This document shows, piece by piece, positions 44,246 to 53,695 of a stretch of DNA of 64,000 bases (position 1 is the stretch's first letter; each line of letters begins with the position of its first letter). The notes under the pieces were generated by a model. The model worked only from the letters and a program-made list of their open reading frames with translations, was not told the DNA's origin and searched no databases. This DNA comes from Nitrobacter sp051535215 (lineage in GTDB: Bacteria > Pseudomonadota > Alphaproteobacteria > Rhizobiales > Xanthobacteraceae): the NCBI RefSeq assembly GCF_051535215.1, contig NZ_JBPPLY010000001.1, positions 310,001-374,000 on the forward strand. The letters are read 5' to 3'. The position numbers were made by a program, and so were the translations under genes.

Positions 44246-46680
44246 AAGGACGCCTCCTTGTTGATGAGGTTGGGAATGAGATCGACCGCCCAGCTCACAT
44301 CGCGAGCGTTGAGCCATGCGGTGAGGAAACCATCGCGGCCGTGCTCGGCGACGATCTGCGCGATCAGCGTCTGGTCGGACTTGGACGACGCGGCACAGAG
44401 CGCGAGCCCGATATCGGACAGGCCCAGCTCGAACAGACGATTGCCGCGCCGCGACTGGCAGTAGTAGTCGCGCTTCGGCGTCGCCCTCGCCAGAATCTCA
44501 ATCTGGCGGTCGTTCAAGCCAAACCGCCGATAAATCGAAGTAATCTGCGGCTCGATGGCGCGCTCGTTCGGCAACAGCAGCCGTGTCGGGCAGCTCTCGA
44601 TGATGGCCGGCGCGATGGCGGAATTGTCGATGTCGGACAGCGACTGCGTGGCGAAAATGACGCTGGCGTTCTTCTTGCGCAGGGTTTTCAGCCATTCGCG
44701 GAGTTGGCCGGCGAACCCTTCGTCATCGAGGGCGAGCCAGCCCTCGTCGATGATGAGCAGCGTCGGGCGGCCGTCGAGGCGGTCGCCAATGCGATGGAAC
44801 AGATAAGCGAGCACAGCAGGCGCCGCGCCGGTCCCGACGAGACCCTCGATCTCGAACGCTTGGCAACGCGAATTGCCGAGATGCTCGGATTCCGCGTCGA
44901 GCAGCCGGCCATAGGGACCGCCGACGCAATATGGGCGCAAAGCCTGCTTCAGGTCGTTCGACTGGAGCAGCACGGTGAGGCCGGTAATGGTGCGTTCCTC
45001 GACCGGCGCGGAGGCGAGCGAGGTCAATGTCGTCCAAAGATGCTCCTTCACCTCGGGCGTGATCGCGACGCCCTCGCGCATCAGGATCGCGACGATCCAG
45101 TCCGCCGCCCAGGCTCGCTCGTAAGTGTCATGGATGCGGGCAAGCGGCTGGAGCGCCACGGAAGCGTCGGAGCCTTCGGTCAGTCCGCCGCCGAGATCGT
45201 GCCAGTCGCCGCCCATGGCGAGGGCAGCCGCGCGGATCGAACCGCCGAAGTCGAAGGCGAACACCTGCGATCGGTCGTAGCGTCGGAACTGCAAAGCCAT
45301 CAGCGCGAGCAGGACGGACTTGCCCGCGCCGGTCGGTCCGACGACGAGCGTGTGACCGACATCGCCGACATGGAGGGAAAACCGGAACGGAGTGCTTCCC
45401 TCGGTCCTGCCGTAAAGCAGCGGGGGTGCGCCGAAGTGCTCGTCGCGTTCCGGCCCCGCCCACATTGCGGAGAGCGGGATCATATGGGCGAGATTGAGCG
45501 TCGAGATCGGCGGCTGGCGGACGTTGGCGTAAGCGTGCCCCGGTAGCGAGCCGAGCCAGGCATCGACTGCGTTCACCGACTCAATCATGGCGGTGAAATC
45601 ACGACCCTGGATCACCTTCTCGACGAGGCGCAGTTTCTCATCGGCAAGGCGAGGATCGGCATCCCAGACTGTGATCGTCGTGGTGACGTAGGCCATGCCT
45701 GCCACATCGGCGCCAAGTTCTTGCAGCGCGACGTCGGCGTCGGCCGCCTTGTTGGCGGCGTCGGTGTCCACGAGCACGGATTGCTCGTTGGTCATCACCT
45801 CTTTCAGGATGGCTGCGATCGACTTGCGCTTGGCGAACCATTGCCGCCTGATCTTCGTCAACAACCTGGTCGCCTCCAGCTTGTCGAGCAGAATCGCGCG
45901 CGTGCTCCAGCGATAGGGAAACGGCAGCCGGTTCAGCTCATCGAGCAGACCGGGCGTCGTCGTGGTGGGGAACCCGACGATGGTGAGGATGCGCAGATGC
46001 TGGTCGCCAAGGCGCGGCTCCAGGCCGCCGGTCAGCGGCTGGTCGGTCAGTAGCGCGTCGAGATAGATCGGCGTCTCCGGCACGCGGACGAGATGACGCT
46101 TCGTCGAAACGCAGGAATGCAGGTAGGTCAGTGTTTGCGCATCGTCGAGCCAGGCGCATTCGGGCATGAAGCCATCGAGCAGCGCCAGCACGCGGTCGGT
46201 GCGATCGGTGAAGGCGCGCAGGATTTCATGGGGATCGACGCCTGAGCGTTCGCGTCCTTCGTAGAGCCAGGCTTCCGTGCGCGCCGCTTCCTCGGCCGGC
46301 GGCAAATAGAGGAATGTGAGGAAGTAGCTCGACACGAAATGCGCGCCCGCTTCCTCGAAGTCGGCCTTGCGTTCGGCATCGACCAGAGCGGAAGCCGGAT
46401 CGGGAAACCTGCTGTTCGGATAGGTCGCGGCTTCATGGCGCTGCGCCTCGACGAAGATACTCCAGCCCGAGCCGAGACGGCGGAAGGCGTTGTTGATGCG
46501 GCCGGCGACCGCGACCAGCTCGGCCGCCACGGCGGAATCCAGATCGGGACCGCGAAAGCGCGCCGTGCGCTGGAAGCTGCCGTCCTTGTTGAGGACGACG
46601 CCTTCAGAAACGAGCGCGACCCAGGGCAAATAGTCGGCAAGGCGAGAAGCGACGCGACGATATTCGGCAAGATTCATCAT
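44242..46680 (-). CDS. trbE: Conjugal transfer ATPase TrbE (VirB4-like)
   Basis: An 812-residue ATPase starting MMNLAEYRRVASRLADYLPW. The N-terminal CagE/TrbE domain (residues 1-400) is followed by a motor domain with Walker A (VGPTGAGKSVLLALM), Walker B (TLLIIDEGWLAL) and the ATQSLSDI motif. It powers pilus assembly at the inner membrane. The frame is open further upstream, but the family start is here. Confidence 0.94.
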   Translation of the reverse strand: MMNLAEYRRVASRLADYLPWVALVSEGVVLNKDGSFQRTARFRGPDLDSAVAAELVAVAGRINNAFRRLGSGWSIFVEAQRHEAATYPNSRFPDPASALVDAERKADFEEAGAHFVSSYFLTFLYLPPAEEAARTEAWLYEGRERSGVDPHEILRAFTDRTDRVLALLDGFMPECAWLDDAQTLTYLHSCVSTKRHLVRVPETPIYLDALLTDQPLTGGLEPRLGDQHLRILTIVGFPTTTTPGLLDELNRLPFPYRWSTRAILLDKLEATRLLTKIRRQWFAKRKSIAAILKEVMTNEQSVLVDTDAANKAADADVALQELGADVAGMAYVTTTITVWDADPRLADEKLRLVEKVIQGRDFTAMIESVNAVDAWLGSLPGHAYANVRQPPISTLNLAHMIPLSAMWAGPERDEHFGAPPLLYGRTEGSTPFRFSLHVGDVGHTLVVGPTGAGKSVLLALMALQFRRYDRSQVFAFDFGGSIRAAALAMGGDWHDLGGGLTEGSDASVALQPLARIHDTYERAWAADWIVAILMREGVAITPEVKEHLWTTLTSLASAPVEERTITGLTVLLQSNDLKQALRPYCVGGPYGRLLDAESEHLGNSRCQAFEIEGLVGTGAAPAVLAYLFHRIGDRLDGRPTLLIIDEGWLALDDEGFAGQLREWLKTLRKKNASVIFATQSLSDIDNSAIAPAIIESCPTRLLLPNERAIEPQITSIYRRFGLNDRQIEILARATPKRDYYCQSRRGNRLFELGLSDIGLALCAASSKSDQTLIAQIVAEHGRDGFLTAWLNARDVSWAVDLIPNLINKEASL

Positions 46681-46693
46681 GTGCGTGTCTCTC

Positions 46694-46975
46694 TCACACC
46701 GCCAGAAAAGCCGGGATGCGCAGATGCCTTCGCCCGACTTCCACGAACAGCGGATCGCGCTTCGCCGCCCAGACGGCGGCGAAGTGACCGATCGCCCAGA
46801 TGACAAGGCCGACCAGCCAGAGGCGCAGGCCGAGGCCGACTGCGCCGGCGAGCGTGCTATTCATGATGGCGATACTTCTGGGAGCGCCGCCGAGCATGAT
46901 GTGCTCGGTCAACGCCCGATGGACGGGAGCGGTAAATCCCGGCACGGCGTCGAGTTGTTCGAAAGCCACCGCCAT
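46694..46975 (-). CDS. trbD: Conjugal transfer protein TrbD (VirB3-like)
   Basis: A 93-residue protein with two membrane helices (AGAVGLGLRLWLVGLVIWAI and the segment after it) and the VirB3-like N-terminus VPGFTAPVHRALTEHIMLGG. Its ATG overlaps the trbC stop as TGATG. It partners TrbE. Confidence 0.9.
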   Translation of the reverse strand: MAVAFEQLDAVPGFTAPVHRALTEHIMLGGAPRSIAIMNSTLAGAVGLGLRLWLVGLVIWAIGHFAAVWAAKRDPLFVEVGRRHLRIPAFLAV

Positions 46976-47307
46976 CAGACGAGCGCTCCGCCGCCGAACG
47001 AGAAGAACGACAGGAAGAAGCTCGACGCCGCGAAAGCGATCGACAGGCCGAACACGATCTGGATCAGGCGACGGAAGCCTCCGGACGAATCGCCGAACGC
47101 CAGCGTCAGGCCGGTGACGATGATGATGATGACGGCGACGATCTTGGCGACGGGTCCTTCGACCGACTGAAGGATCTTTTCCAGTGGCTGTTCCCACGGC
47201 ATGGACGAGCCGGAGGCTTGAGCGGCGGGCACAAGAACGAGGTTGACGTAGGTGAAAGCGGCGGCCGTCGTTATCAAACGGCGGACGCGCATCGTAGTGC
47301 GAATCAT
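46975..47307 (-). CDS. trbC: Conjugal transfer pilin TrbC (VirB2-like)
   Basis: A 110-residue prepilin with a signal peptide (LITTAAAFTYVNLVLVPAAQ, cleavage after ASG or AQA) and two hydrophobic helices (VAKIVAVIIIIVTGLTLAFG and LIQIVFGLSIAFAASSFFLS). This is the VirB2/TrbC pattern for the conjugative pilus subunit. It overlaps trbB by 4 bases. Confidence 0.92.
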   Translation of the reverse strand: MIRTTMRVRRLITTAAAFTYVNLVLVPAAQASGSSMPWEQPLEKILQSVEGPVAKIVAVIIIIVTGLTLAFGDSSGGFRRLIQIVFGLSIAFAASSFFLSFFSFGGGALV

Positions 47308-48284
47308 TCGGATTCTCCTGTGTTCGGGGTGGCTGGAGTGATGCGGTAGTCGCCATCGGGACCGAGCCCGTCGACACGGGCCAGTTCGGCCAGCCGGCGC
47401 GCGGAGCCGCGACCTGAGAGGACGGCAACGAGGTCGACGGTCTCCGCGATCAGCGCACGCGGAACGGTGATGACGGCTTCCTGAATGAGCTGTTCGAGAC
47501 GGCGCAGCGCGCCGATGCCGGTGCCGGCGTGAATCGTGCCGATGCCGCCGGGGTGTCCCGTCCCCCACGCTTTCAAGAGGTCGAGCGCTTCCGCGCCGCG
47601 TACCTCGCCGATCGGGATGCGGTCGGGGCGGAGGCGCAACGACGAGCGCACGAGATCGGAGAGTGTCGCGACGCCATCCTTCGTGCGCATCGCGACGAGG
47701 TTGGGCGCGGCGCATTGCAACTCGCGGGTGTCCTCGATGATAACGACGCGATCGGCGCCCTTCGCGACTTCGGCGAGCAGCGCGTTTGTCAGCGTGGTCT
47801 TCCCGGTCGAAGTGCCGCCGGCGACGAGGATGTTGGCGCGGGACGCGACGGCCGCGCGCAGGGTTTCCGCTTGATCGACGGTCATGATGCCGGCGGCAAC
47901 ATAGTCGTCGAGCGTGAACACCGCGACGGCCGGTTTGCGGATGGCGAAGGCGGGCGCTGCGACGACCGGGGGCAACAGACCCTCGAAGCGTTCGCCGGTC
48001 TCCGGCAGTTCGGCCGACACGCGCGGCGAGCGGGGATGGACCTCCGCCCCGACATGATGTGCGACCAGGCGGATGATGCGTTCGCCGTCGGCCGCCGACA
48101 TCATCTCGCCGGTGTCGGCCAGCCCTTCGGACAGGCGGTCGATCCACAATCGCCCGTCCGGGTTCAGCATCACTTCGACGACGACAGGGTCTTCCAGAAA
48201 CCGCGCGATCGCCGGTCCAAGCGCGGTGCGCAACATGCGCGCGCCGCGTGCGATCGCCTCCGGCTTATGGTGGTTGGAAGTCAT
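47304..48284 (-). CDS. trbB: Conjugal transfer ATPase TrbB (VirB11-like)
   Basis: A 326-residue hexameric secretion ATPase with Walker A (VAGGTSTGKTTLTNALL), Asp box (VVIIEDTRELQC), Walker B-like PIGEVRGAEALDLLKAW and His box (GHPGGIGTIHAGTGIGALRR). First gene of the trb operon. Confidence 0.95.
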   Translation of the reverse strand: MTSNHHKPEAIARGARMLRTALGPAIARFLEDPVVVEVMLNPDGRLWIDRLSEGLADTGEMMSAADGERIIRLVAHHVGAEVHPRSPRVSAELPETGERFEGLLPPVVAAPAFAIRKPAVAVFTLDDYVAAGIMTVDQAETLRAAVASRANILVAGGTSTGKTTLTNALLAEVAKGADRVVIIEDTRELQCAAPNLVAMRTKDGVATLSDLVRSSLRLRPDRIPIGEVRGAEALDLLKAWGTGHPGGIGTIHAGTGIGALRRLEQLIQEAVITVPRALIAETVDLVAVLSGRGSARRLAELARVDGLGPDGDYRITPATPNTGESE

Positions 48285-48528
48285 ACCGGCCCCGTTTCCT
48301 CACGGGGCGCAACAGACAGGTCCCCGGATGGGGATGACTAAAAGAGACTCAAGTCGGGTTCGTTCAACAAGTTTCGGTCGTAGTAGCAGCGTAGCGTGCA
48401 AATACAGGAGAACGGCGGTATCGCCTGCGCCCGCGGGTCTTCGTGTGAGCGGATGGATTTCGAATCAGCGACCTGCGCGGATCTGGACTTTGTCGACAGA
48501 TGGCCGAGCAACTGCGTTGCTGCGAGCA

Positions 48529-48936
48529 TCAATCCTTGGTCCAATCCTCCAGCCGCAATCCGGCGACGCGCTCGAACTCGGCGGTGTTGTTGGTGACGAG
48601 CGGCAGGCCGCGCGCCATCGCTTGACCGGCGATCAGGACGTCATAGGGGCCGACCGGCGTGCCGCGCCGCGCAAGCTCCGCCCTGATCTCGCCGGCCGCC
48701 CGCGCATCCTCACGCTCGAGATCGAGAATTTCGAGATCCGTAAAGAGCAGCCGAAGTGTTTCGAGGTTGAAGTCCACTCTCTGGCTGCGATAGGCGCCGA
48801 AGTAGAGTTCATGGGCGACCACGGAAGAAACCGCGAGCGCGCCAGGCTCGCAGGATTCAACCTTGCGCAAGAGCGCCTCCGACCGGCGCGTCACCAACGC
48901 GATGACAGCATTGGTGTCGAGAAGCCATGTCGTCAT
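48529..48936 (-). CDS. vapC: VapC/FitB-type PIN-domain toxin
   Basis: A 135-residue PIN-domain ribonuclease with the acidic active site: WLLDTNAVIALV, SSVVAHELYFGAYRS, and VGPYDVLIAGQAMARGLPLV followed by TNNTAEF. Its start overlaps the antitoxin stop (ATGA). Such pairs stabilise mobile elements by post-segregational killing. It lies between trbB and the traG/RHH genes. Confidence 0.92.
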   Translation of the reverse strand: MTTWLLDTNAVIALVTRRSEALLRKVESCEPGALAVSSVVAHELYFGAYRSQRVDFNLETLRLLFTDLEILDLEREDARAAGEIRAELARRGTPVGPYDVLIAGQAMARGLPLVTNNTAEFERVAGLRLEDWTKD

Positions 48937-49193
48937 GGAAACGCCCGGTCGAGATCGGGACGCTTCTGCTCGTCAGGCTGCTCCCGGCCTTCGGCCATGA
49001 AATCCGCGCTAAAGCCGCGCTCGACGGCCGCCCGCAGCGACGCCCAGCGTCCGGAGGCATCCGGCCGCGGACGCAGGATCACGGCGTCACCCTCGCGTGA
49101 GACTTCGACCTCATCGACGGTGAAACGAAAATCCTTCGGCAACCGCACGGCCTGAGAGTTGCCGGACTGGAAAACCTTGGCGATGTGGGGCAC
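48933..49193 (-). CDS. vapB: VapB-type antitoxin (SpoVT/AbrB fold)
   Basis: An 86-residue protein. The N-terminus AKVFQSGNSQAVRLPKDFRF with VEVSREGDAVILRPR is the AbrB-like DNA-binding swapped barrel. The C-terminal tail should wrap the toxin. It would autoregulate with VapC through the palindrome upstream. Confidence 0.9.
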   Translation of the reverse strand: MPHIAKVFQSGNSQAVRLPKDFRFTVDEVEVSREGDAVILRPRPDASGRWASLRAAVERGFSADFMAEGREQPDEQKRPDLDRAFP

Positions 49194-49201
49194 GGCAACC
49201 T

Positions 49202-49226
49202 CCCGTAGATACGGGACTGTATATAC
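49202..49226. promoter_or_regulatory. Palindromic operator candidate of vapBC
   Basis: CCCGTA-GA-TACGGG (49202-49215), a perfect 6+6 palindrome, followed by GTATATAC (49219-49226), a second palindrome, both within 35 bases upstream of the vapB start. Position and symmetry fit binding by an AbrB-type antitoxin dimer. Confidence 0.55.
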
Positions 49227-49253
49227 GCCTTAACCCCGATCCCTACAAGGCCG

Positions 49254-49709
49254 CTATCCCTCCGCTTCATGACCGGCTCCGGCCGTATCGACCTCCTCCG
49301 AAATCTCCTGCCGCAGCTTCGGTCCCTTCGCCAGTCGTCTGCCGAGCGCGGTGATGAAGGCTTCATAACGCTTGCTGGCGAGGGCACGTGCGGCCTGCGC
49401 GGCGGGTTCTGGCAAGGCAGGTGTGGTGGTGGTCCAGAATCGGACGAACACCGCCAGAGTTTCGACAGCGATGCCGACATCGCGCTCCAGCCGTGCCATG
49501 CGGCGATCGAGTTGGTCGAGTCGCTTGGCAACAACCGCTTCGCGGCGCTCGGCATCGTCCGGCGACAGGAACGAGGCGATCGCGGCTTCCGCGATCATCG
49601 ACTGCGACTGATCGCGGCGCGCGGCGAAATCGGCGAGCGACCTGGTGACATCGGGATCGAGATAGACCGTGAATTTCGTTTTCTTCCTGATGTTGGCCAT
49701 GGCGTTCAC
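49254..49709 (-). CDS. Ribbon-helix-helix (CopG-like) protein linked to TraG
   Basis: A 151-residue protein (GTG start at 49709 overlapping the traG stop, or ATG at 49700). It has an N-terminal ribbon-helix-helix (KKTKFTVYLDPDVTRSLADF, then AARRDQSQSMIAEAAIASFL), a coiled coil (AKRLDQLDRRMARLERDVGI) and a helical tail. Its place behind traG matches the TraJ/TraD-like accessory proteins that help the relaxosome bind oriT. Confidence 0.75.
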   Translation of the reverse strand: MNAMANIRKKTKFTVYLDPDVTRSLADFAARRDQSQSMIAEAAIASFLSPDDAERREAVVAKRLDQLDRRMARLERDVGIAVETLAVFVRFWTTTTPALPEPAAQAARALASKRYEAFITALGRRLAKGPKLRQEISEEVDTAGAGHEAEG

Positions 49710-51688
49710 AACTCCATGTTGTCGCCGGGATCGAGCGAGACCTGCCGAGCGAGGCCCTGCATCTGACGGAGCATCCGTCGATTGCGCACAGCGTCGTCCT
49801 CGTCAGGATCGTCGGGCGGCTCGAACTCGTTGTCGATCGGCGCCTTCTTCTCCACCGGCTTCACGCGATGGAGTTCGTGTTGCAGCCGGCGTTCGGATTG
49901 CGTCGGGTCATCGTTGTCGGATCGTTTTGCCGATTGCGACTCATCCGGCTCCGGCCGCGCCGGGATCGGCAGGGTGCTCCAATCGTCGAGGTGGTTTGTG
50001 TTGGGACGTTTCGGCTCTGGCGGCGACAGCACACGCTCCCGGAGGCGGGCGTCCTCGTAATAGCGCGCCTTCTTCGCCCGGATCGGCGGGATGCCCGCGA
50101 CCATGACGATCTCGTCGGTCGGCGGAAGCTGCATGATTTCGCCGGGCGTCAGCAATTGGCGGGCAGTTTCCGAGCGCGACACCATCAGATGGCCAAGCCA
50201 AGGCGACAGCCGGTGCCCAGCATAGTTCTTCATCGCCTTCATCTCGGTCGCTGTGCCGAGGGCATCGGAGACACGTTTGGCCGTTCGCTCGTCATTGGTG
50301 GCGAAGCTCACCCTCACATGGCAGTTGTCGAGGATCGAATTGTTCGGCCCGTAGGCTTTCTCGATCTGGTTCAGCGACTGTGAGATTAAGAAACTCTTCA
50401 ACCCGTAGCCCGCCATGAAGGCCAGCGCGGTCTCGAAAAAATCTAACCTCCCCAAGGCGGGGAATTCATCCAGCATCAGCAGCAGGCGATGGCGTCCGGC
50501 TTTCGCTTGCAGATCCTCGGTCAGGCGGCGGCCGATCTGGTTCAGCAGCAACCGGATCAGCGGCTTGGTGCGATTGATGTCCGATGGCGGCACCACGAGG
50601 TAGAGCGTGGTTGGCCGCTCGCCGCCAACGATGTCGCGGATTCTCCAGTCGCAGCGGCGCGTGACCTCCGCGATGACAGGATCGCGGTAGAGGCCGAGAA
50701 ACGACATGGCGGTGGACAGCACGCCGGAGCGCTCGTTGTCGGATTTGTTGAGCAACTCGCGCGCAGCGCTGGCGACGACGGGATGCGGTCCCGCCTTGCC
50801 GAGATGCGTGGTCCTCATCATGGCGCGCAGCGTGGATTCGACCGGGCGTTTCGGATCGGAGAGGAAGCCGGCGACGCCGGCCAGCGTCTTGTCGGGCTCG
50901 GCATAGAGAACATGCAGGATCGCACCGACGAGAAGCGAGTGGCTCGTTTTCTCCCAATGGTTCCGTTTGTCGAGTGATCCTTCCGGATCGACCAGGATGT
51001 CGGCGATGTTTTGGACGTCCCGCACCTCCCATTCACCGCGCCGCACCTCGAGCAGCGGATTGTAGGCTGACGACTTCGGGTTGGTCGGGTCGAACAGCAG
51101 CACCCGGCCGTGCTGCGACCGGAAGCCTGCGGTTAGAATCCAGTTCTCACCCTTGATGTCGTGAACAATGGCCGAGCCCGGCCAGGTCAGAAGCGACGGC
51201 ACGACAAGGCCGACGCCCTTGCCCGATCGGGTCGGCGCGAAGCACAGCACATGCTCCGGGCCGTCGTGGCGCAAATACTCATGCTCGTAGCGGCCGAGCA
51301 CCACGCCATCGGGATCGAGCAGACCCGCGGCCTTGATCTCAGGCTTCTCGGCCCAGCGCGCCGAGCCATAGGTAGCGACATTCTTCTGCTCGCGCGCTCG
51401 CCAGACCGACATGCCGATGGCGACAGCGATGGCAATGATGCCGCCGGACGCTGCGATGATCCCGCCCGTTGCGAAGATCCCCGGCGCATAGGCGTCGTAG
51501 AAGTACCACCACCATATAATGGCGAGGGGAAAATAGACGGGCACGCCGAGCAGCTTAAGCCACGGGTGGCCAAGCTGCGCCTGATAGCCGAGACTCCATG
51601 CGACATATTGGGTCGCGCCCCAAGTGGTGACGAGCACGATGAGGAAGACGACGGTGATCGGTCCCCACAGGATTTTGGTACCGGACAT
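49706..51688 (-). CDS. traG: Type IV coupling protein TraG (VirD4-like)
   Basis: A 660-residue coupling ATPase with N-terminal membrane helices (ITVVFLIVLVTTWGATQYVA, LPLAIIWWWY-like segment), Walker A (FAPTRSGKGVGLVVPSL), Walker B (LLLMLDEFPALGRLDFFE) and SQSLNQIEKAYGPNNSILDN. It docks the relaxase-DNA complex to the Trb channel. The C-terminal 60 residues are charged and acidic. Confidence 0.95.
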   Translation of the reverse strand: MSGTKILWGPITVVFLIVLVTTWGATQYVAWSLGYQAQLGHPWLKLLGVPVYFPLAIIWWWYFYDAYAPGIFATGGIIAASGGIIAIAVAIGMSVWRAREQKNVATYGSARWAEKPEIKAAGLLDPDGVVLGRYEHEYLRHDGPEHVLCFAPTRSGKGVGLVVPSLLTWPGSAIVHDIKGENWILTAGFRSQHGRVLLFDPTNPKSSAYNPLLEVRRGEWEVRDVQNIADILVDPEGSLDKRNHWEKTSHSLLVGAILHVLYAEPDKTLAGVAGFLSDPKRPVESTLRAMMRTTHLGKAGPHPVVASAARELLNKSDNERSGVLSTAMSFLGLYRDPVIAEVTRRCDWRIRDIVGGERPTTLYLVVPPSDINRTKPLIRLLLNQIGRRLTEDLQAKAGRHRLLLMLDEFPALGRLDFFETALAFMAGYGLKSFLISQSLNQIEKAYGPNNSILDNCHVRVSFATNDERTAKRVSDALGTATEMKAMKNYAGHRLSPWLGHLMVSRSETARQLLTPGEIMQLPPTDEIVMVAGIPPIRAKKARYYEDARLRERVLSPPEPKRPNTNHLDDWSTLPIPARPEPDESQSAKRSDNDDPTQSERRLQHELHRVKPVEKKAPIDNEFEPPDDPDEDDAVRNRRMLRQMQGLARQVSLDPGDNMEL

Positions 51689-51712
51689 GGCGATGTTCCT
51701 TTCCGATTGGCG

Positions 51713-53452
51713 CTAGAGGCCGAGCCCCCGCTTGCGGCCGAAATCCCAGTCGATGCTGCCGTCGTCGCGGGCGACGCCGGCGACGTGGCGACCGAGTTGC
51801 TTTTCGAGGGAGGGCGACCAGGGCACGAGCTGGAAGCCGAGGCCGTCGTCGATCATGGCGAAGCGGCCGGAGGCGAGCGTGAAACGCTGGCGATAGAAGC
51901 CGGCGACATATTCGCCGCTGTCCGCGCGGTTGAACGGAAGGCCGGTCTCGGCCGCGAGCTTCTCGCCGAGCGCGCTCAGTTCCCGATCACGCAAGGTGTT
52001 AAGCAGCCGGCGGGCGAAGACGACGCGCCCACTCTGGCGCTCGGCGAGCCCTTCACCGATCAGGTGCTCGGCGCGCTGGTCCATCGTCTCACGCACTTCG
52101 GCGCCGAAGCCTCCTTCGGAGAGAGCGATGGGATCGCGAGCGACAGCTTGGCGGTCGAGCCAGGTCGCACCGGTTGCATTCACCTGGGCCTGGATATCGA
52201 GATCAGCGCGCACCGCCAGCGCGACACGACGCTCGCCGCGCGCATCCTCAAAGGTGCGCAGCTCAACGATTGATCCGGGCCGGCTATCACCGGCGGCGTC
52301 GAGATGCGGCAGCTTGATGTGATGGGTCCGGCCATCCACCCCGTCGACAACGGCGTAGGCCGTGCCCTTCAGCTCGTCATCGAGGCCGCGTTCGATGAGG
52401 CGGCCGACGATGGGTACGTCGAGGCTTTCGCCAGCCAGGACATAGTTCGCCGAGCCGCGCTCGATGCCGCGTTCGGTGAGCGCGCGGTGCATCCGCTTGA
52501 TGATGTCACCGCGCTCGCCGAGTTCGCGCAGGACGGTCTCGGCTTCCGGCTTGATGAACCATTGCGAATGCCCAACCTGTCCGGCGACGCCGAGAACTTC
52601 GAGGGTGCGCAGCCGGCCGACCTTCAGCGCATGAAACTCGTCGGGCTGGCGGTCGGCGCGCGGGGCGAGATCGATGATGCCGGATTTACCGGCGTCGCGG
52701 ACAAGCTGACGGTCGAGCTGCGTCCAGCGTTCGGCCTCGACCTGACTTTCGAGTGTGCGGTGGATATCGAAATCGGAGCGAAGTCCAAGTTCCTGGGTGA
52801 CGAGATCTTGCGCGCGGGCACGCATCCCCTCCTTGATGTAGTCGCGCGAGATCACGAGATCTTGGCCGTCGTCGGTGCGGCCACGCAGGATGATATGAAG
52901 GTGCGGGTTGTCGGTGTTCCAGTGATCGACGCCGACCCAATCCAGCTTCGTGCCGAGGTCTTTTTCCATCTGCCCCATCAGCTCGCGCGCGTGTGCTTTG
53001 AGGTCGGCCATATCCGCGGCGTCCTCGGGTGAGATGATGAAGCGGAAATGATGCCGGTCGTTCTCGCAGCGATCGGCGAAGGCGCGCGCGTCGATGTCGT
53101 CGCTCTCCGGGCCGAACAGCCGCGCCTTCTCCCCGTCACGGGTCACGCCGTCGCGGCGCAGATAGTTCAGATGCGCGCCCAGCGGTGCGGAGCGCGCGGT
53201 GTGGCGGACAACGCGGGTCTTGATGACGACGATGCGCGAGCGGCCGGTCAGCAGGCGATTGGCCTGGATGCTGGCGCGCTGGCCGCGCCCGAAGCGCGAG
53301 CGGTTGCCGGGCGTGATCCGGCCGGAGCGCGACACGCGGCCTCCGGCCTTCTGCGCGGCGGCCAACGCCTGTGCGATGAACGGGCGGGCCTGCTGGGCGC
53401 GTGTCGAGCGGATGCGCCCCGGACGGACACGGAACTCGCGGTCATCGGTCAT
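51713..53452 (-). CDS. Relaxase (VirD2/RlxS-like, DUF3363)
   Basis: ATG 53452 gives 579 residues starting MTDDREFRVRPGRIRSTRAQ; the upstream extension to 53665 is rejected as low-quality. The relaxase core has the candidate catalytic Tyr in GAHLNYLRRDGVTRDGEKA and the metal-binding His motif NTDNPHLHIILRG. The DUF3363 C-terminus follows from about residue 250. It nicks oriT and pilots the transferred strand. The adjoining upstream region is the likely oriT. Confidence 0.9.
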   Translation of the reverse strand: MTDDREFRVRPGRIRSTRAQQARPFIAQALAAAQKAGGRVSRSGRITPGNRSRFGRGQRASIQANRLLTGRSRIVVIKTRVVRHTARSAPLGAHLNYLRRDGVTRDGEKARLFGPESDDIDARAFADRCENDRHHFRFIISPEDAADMADLKAHARELMGQMEKDLGTKLDWVGVDHWNTDNPHLHIILRGRTDDGQDLVISRDYIKEGMRARAQDLVTQELGLRSDFDIHRTLESQVEAERWTQLDRQLVRDAGKSGIIDLAPRADRQPDEFHALKVGRLRTLEVLGVAGQVGHSQWFIKPEAETVLRELGERGDIIKRMHRALTERGIERGSANYVLAGESLDVPIVGRLIERGLDDELKGTAYAVVDGVDGRTHHIKLPHLDAAGDSRPGSIVELRTFEDARGERRVALAVRADLDIQAQVNATGATWLDRQAVARDPIALSEGGFGAEVRETMDQRAEHLIGEGLAERQSGRVVFARRLLNTLRDRELSALGEKLAAETGLPFNRADSGEYVAGFYRQRFTLASGRFAMIDDGLGFQLVPWSPSLEKQLGRHVAGVARDDGSIDWDFGRKRGLGL

Positions 53453-53695
53453 GGCGAAACCCCGCACGGTGCAAAACTGCTTGTGAAAAGAGAGAGATGA
53501 GCGCGAAGCGCACGGTGCGGGCGAGCGCCGCACGGCGCGGAACGCGCCAGAAAAACAAGCAGAAACAACCACTCGACCGAGGCGCACCGTGCGCCTTTTT
53601 ATCTCGCCATCGGTCGGTTGTTGCGCCTGCCTCCACCCTCCGCGCCCTCCATGACACGCCGGCATACGCGGGGATGCGAATTGCCGCGCAGCCGG
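53453..53695. other. Candidate oriT / relaxosome region
   Basis: Intergenic stretch between relaxase and transglycosylase. It holds three copies of the palindrome GCAC(C/G)GTGC at 53464-53472, 53510-53518 and 53584-53592. The last is extended to GGCGCAC-C-GTGCGCC and is followed by TTTTT. A further inverted repeat GCGCCG-CA-CGGCGC lies at 53525-53538. Clustered palindromes next to a relaxase start suggest oriT; no nick site can be named. Confidence 0.4.

Noticed and set aside
53581..53600. Rho-independent terminator (GGCGCACCGTGCGCC followed by TTTTT)
   Set aside because: The T run is on the plus strand while all surrounding genes are on the minus strand, and the single-base centre makes a poor RNA loop. 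I treat it as part of the palindrome cluster instead.
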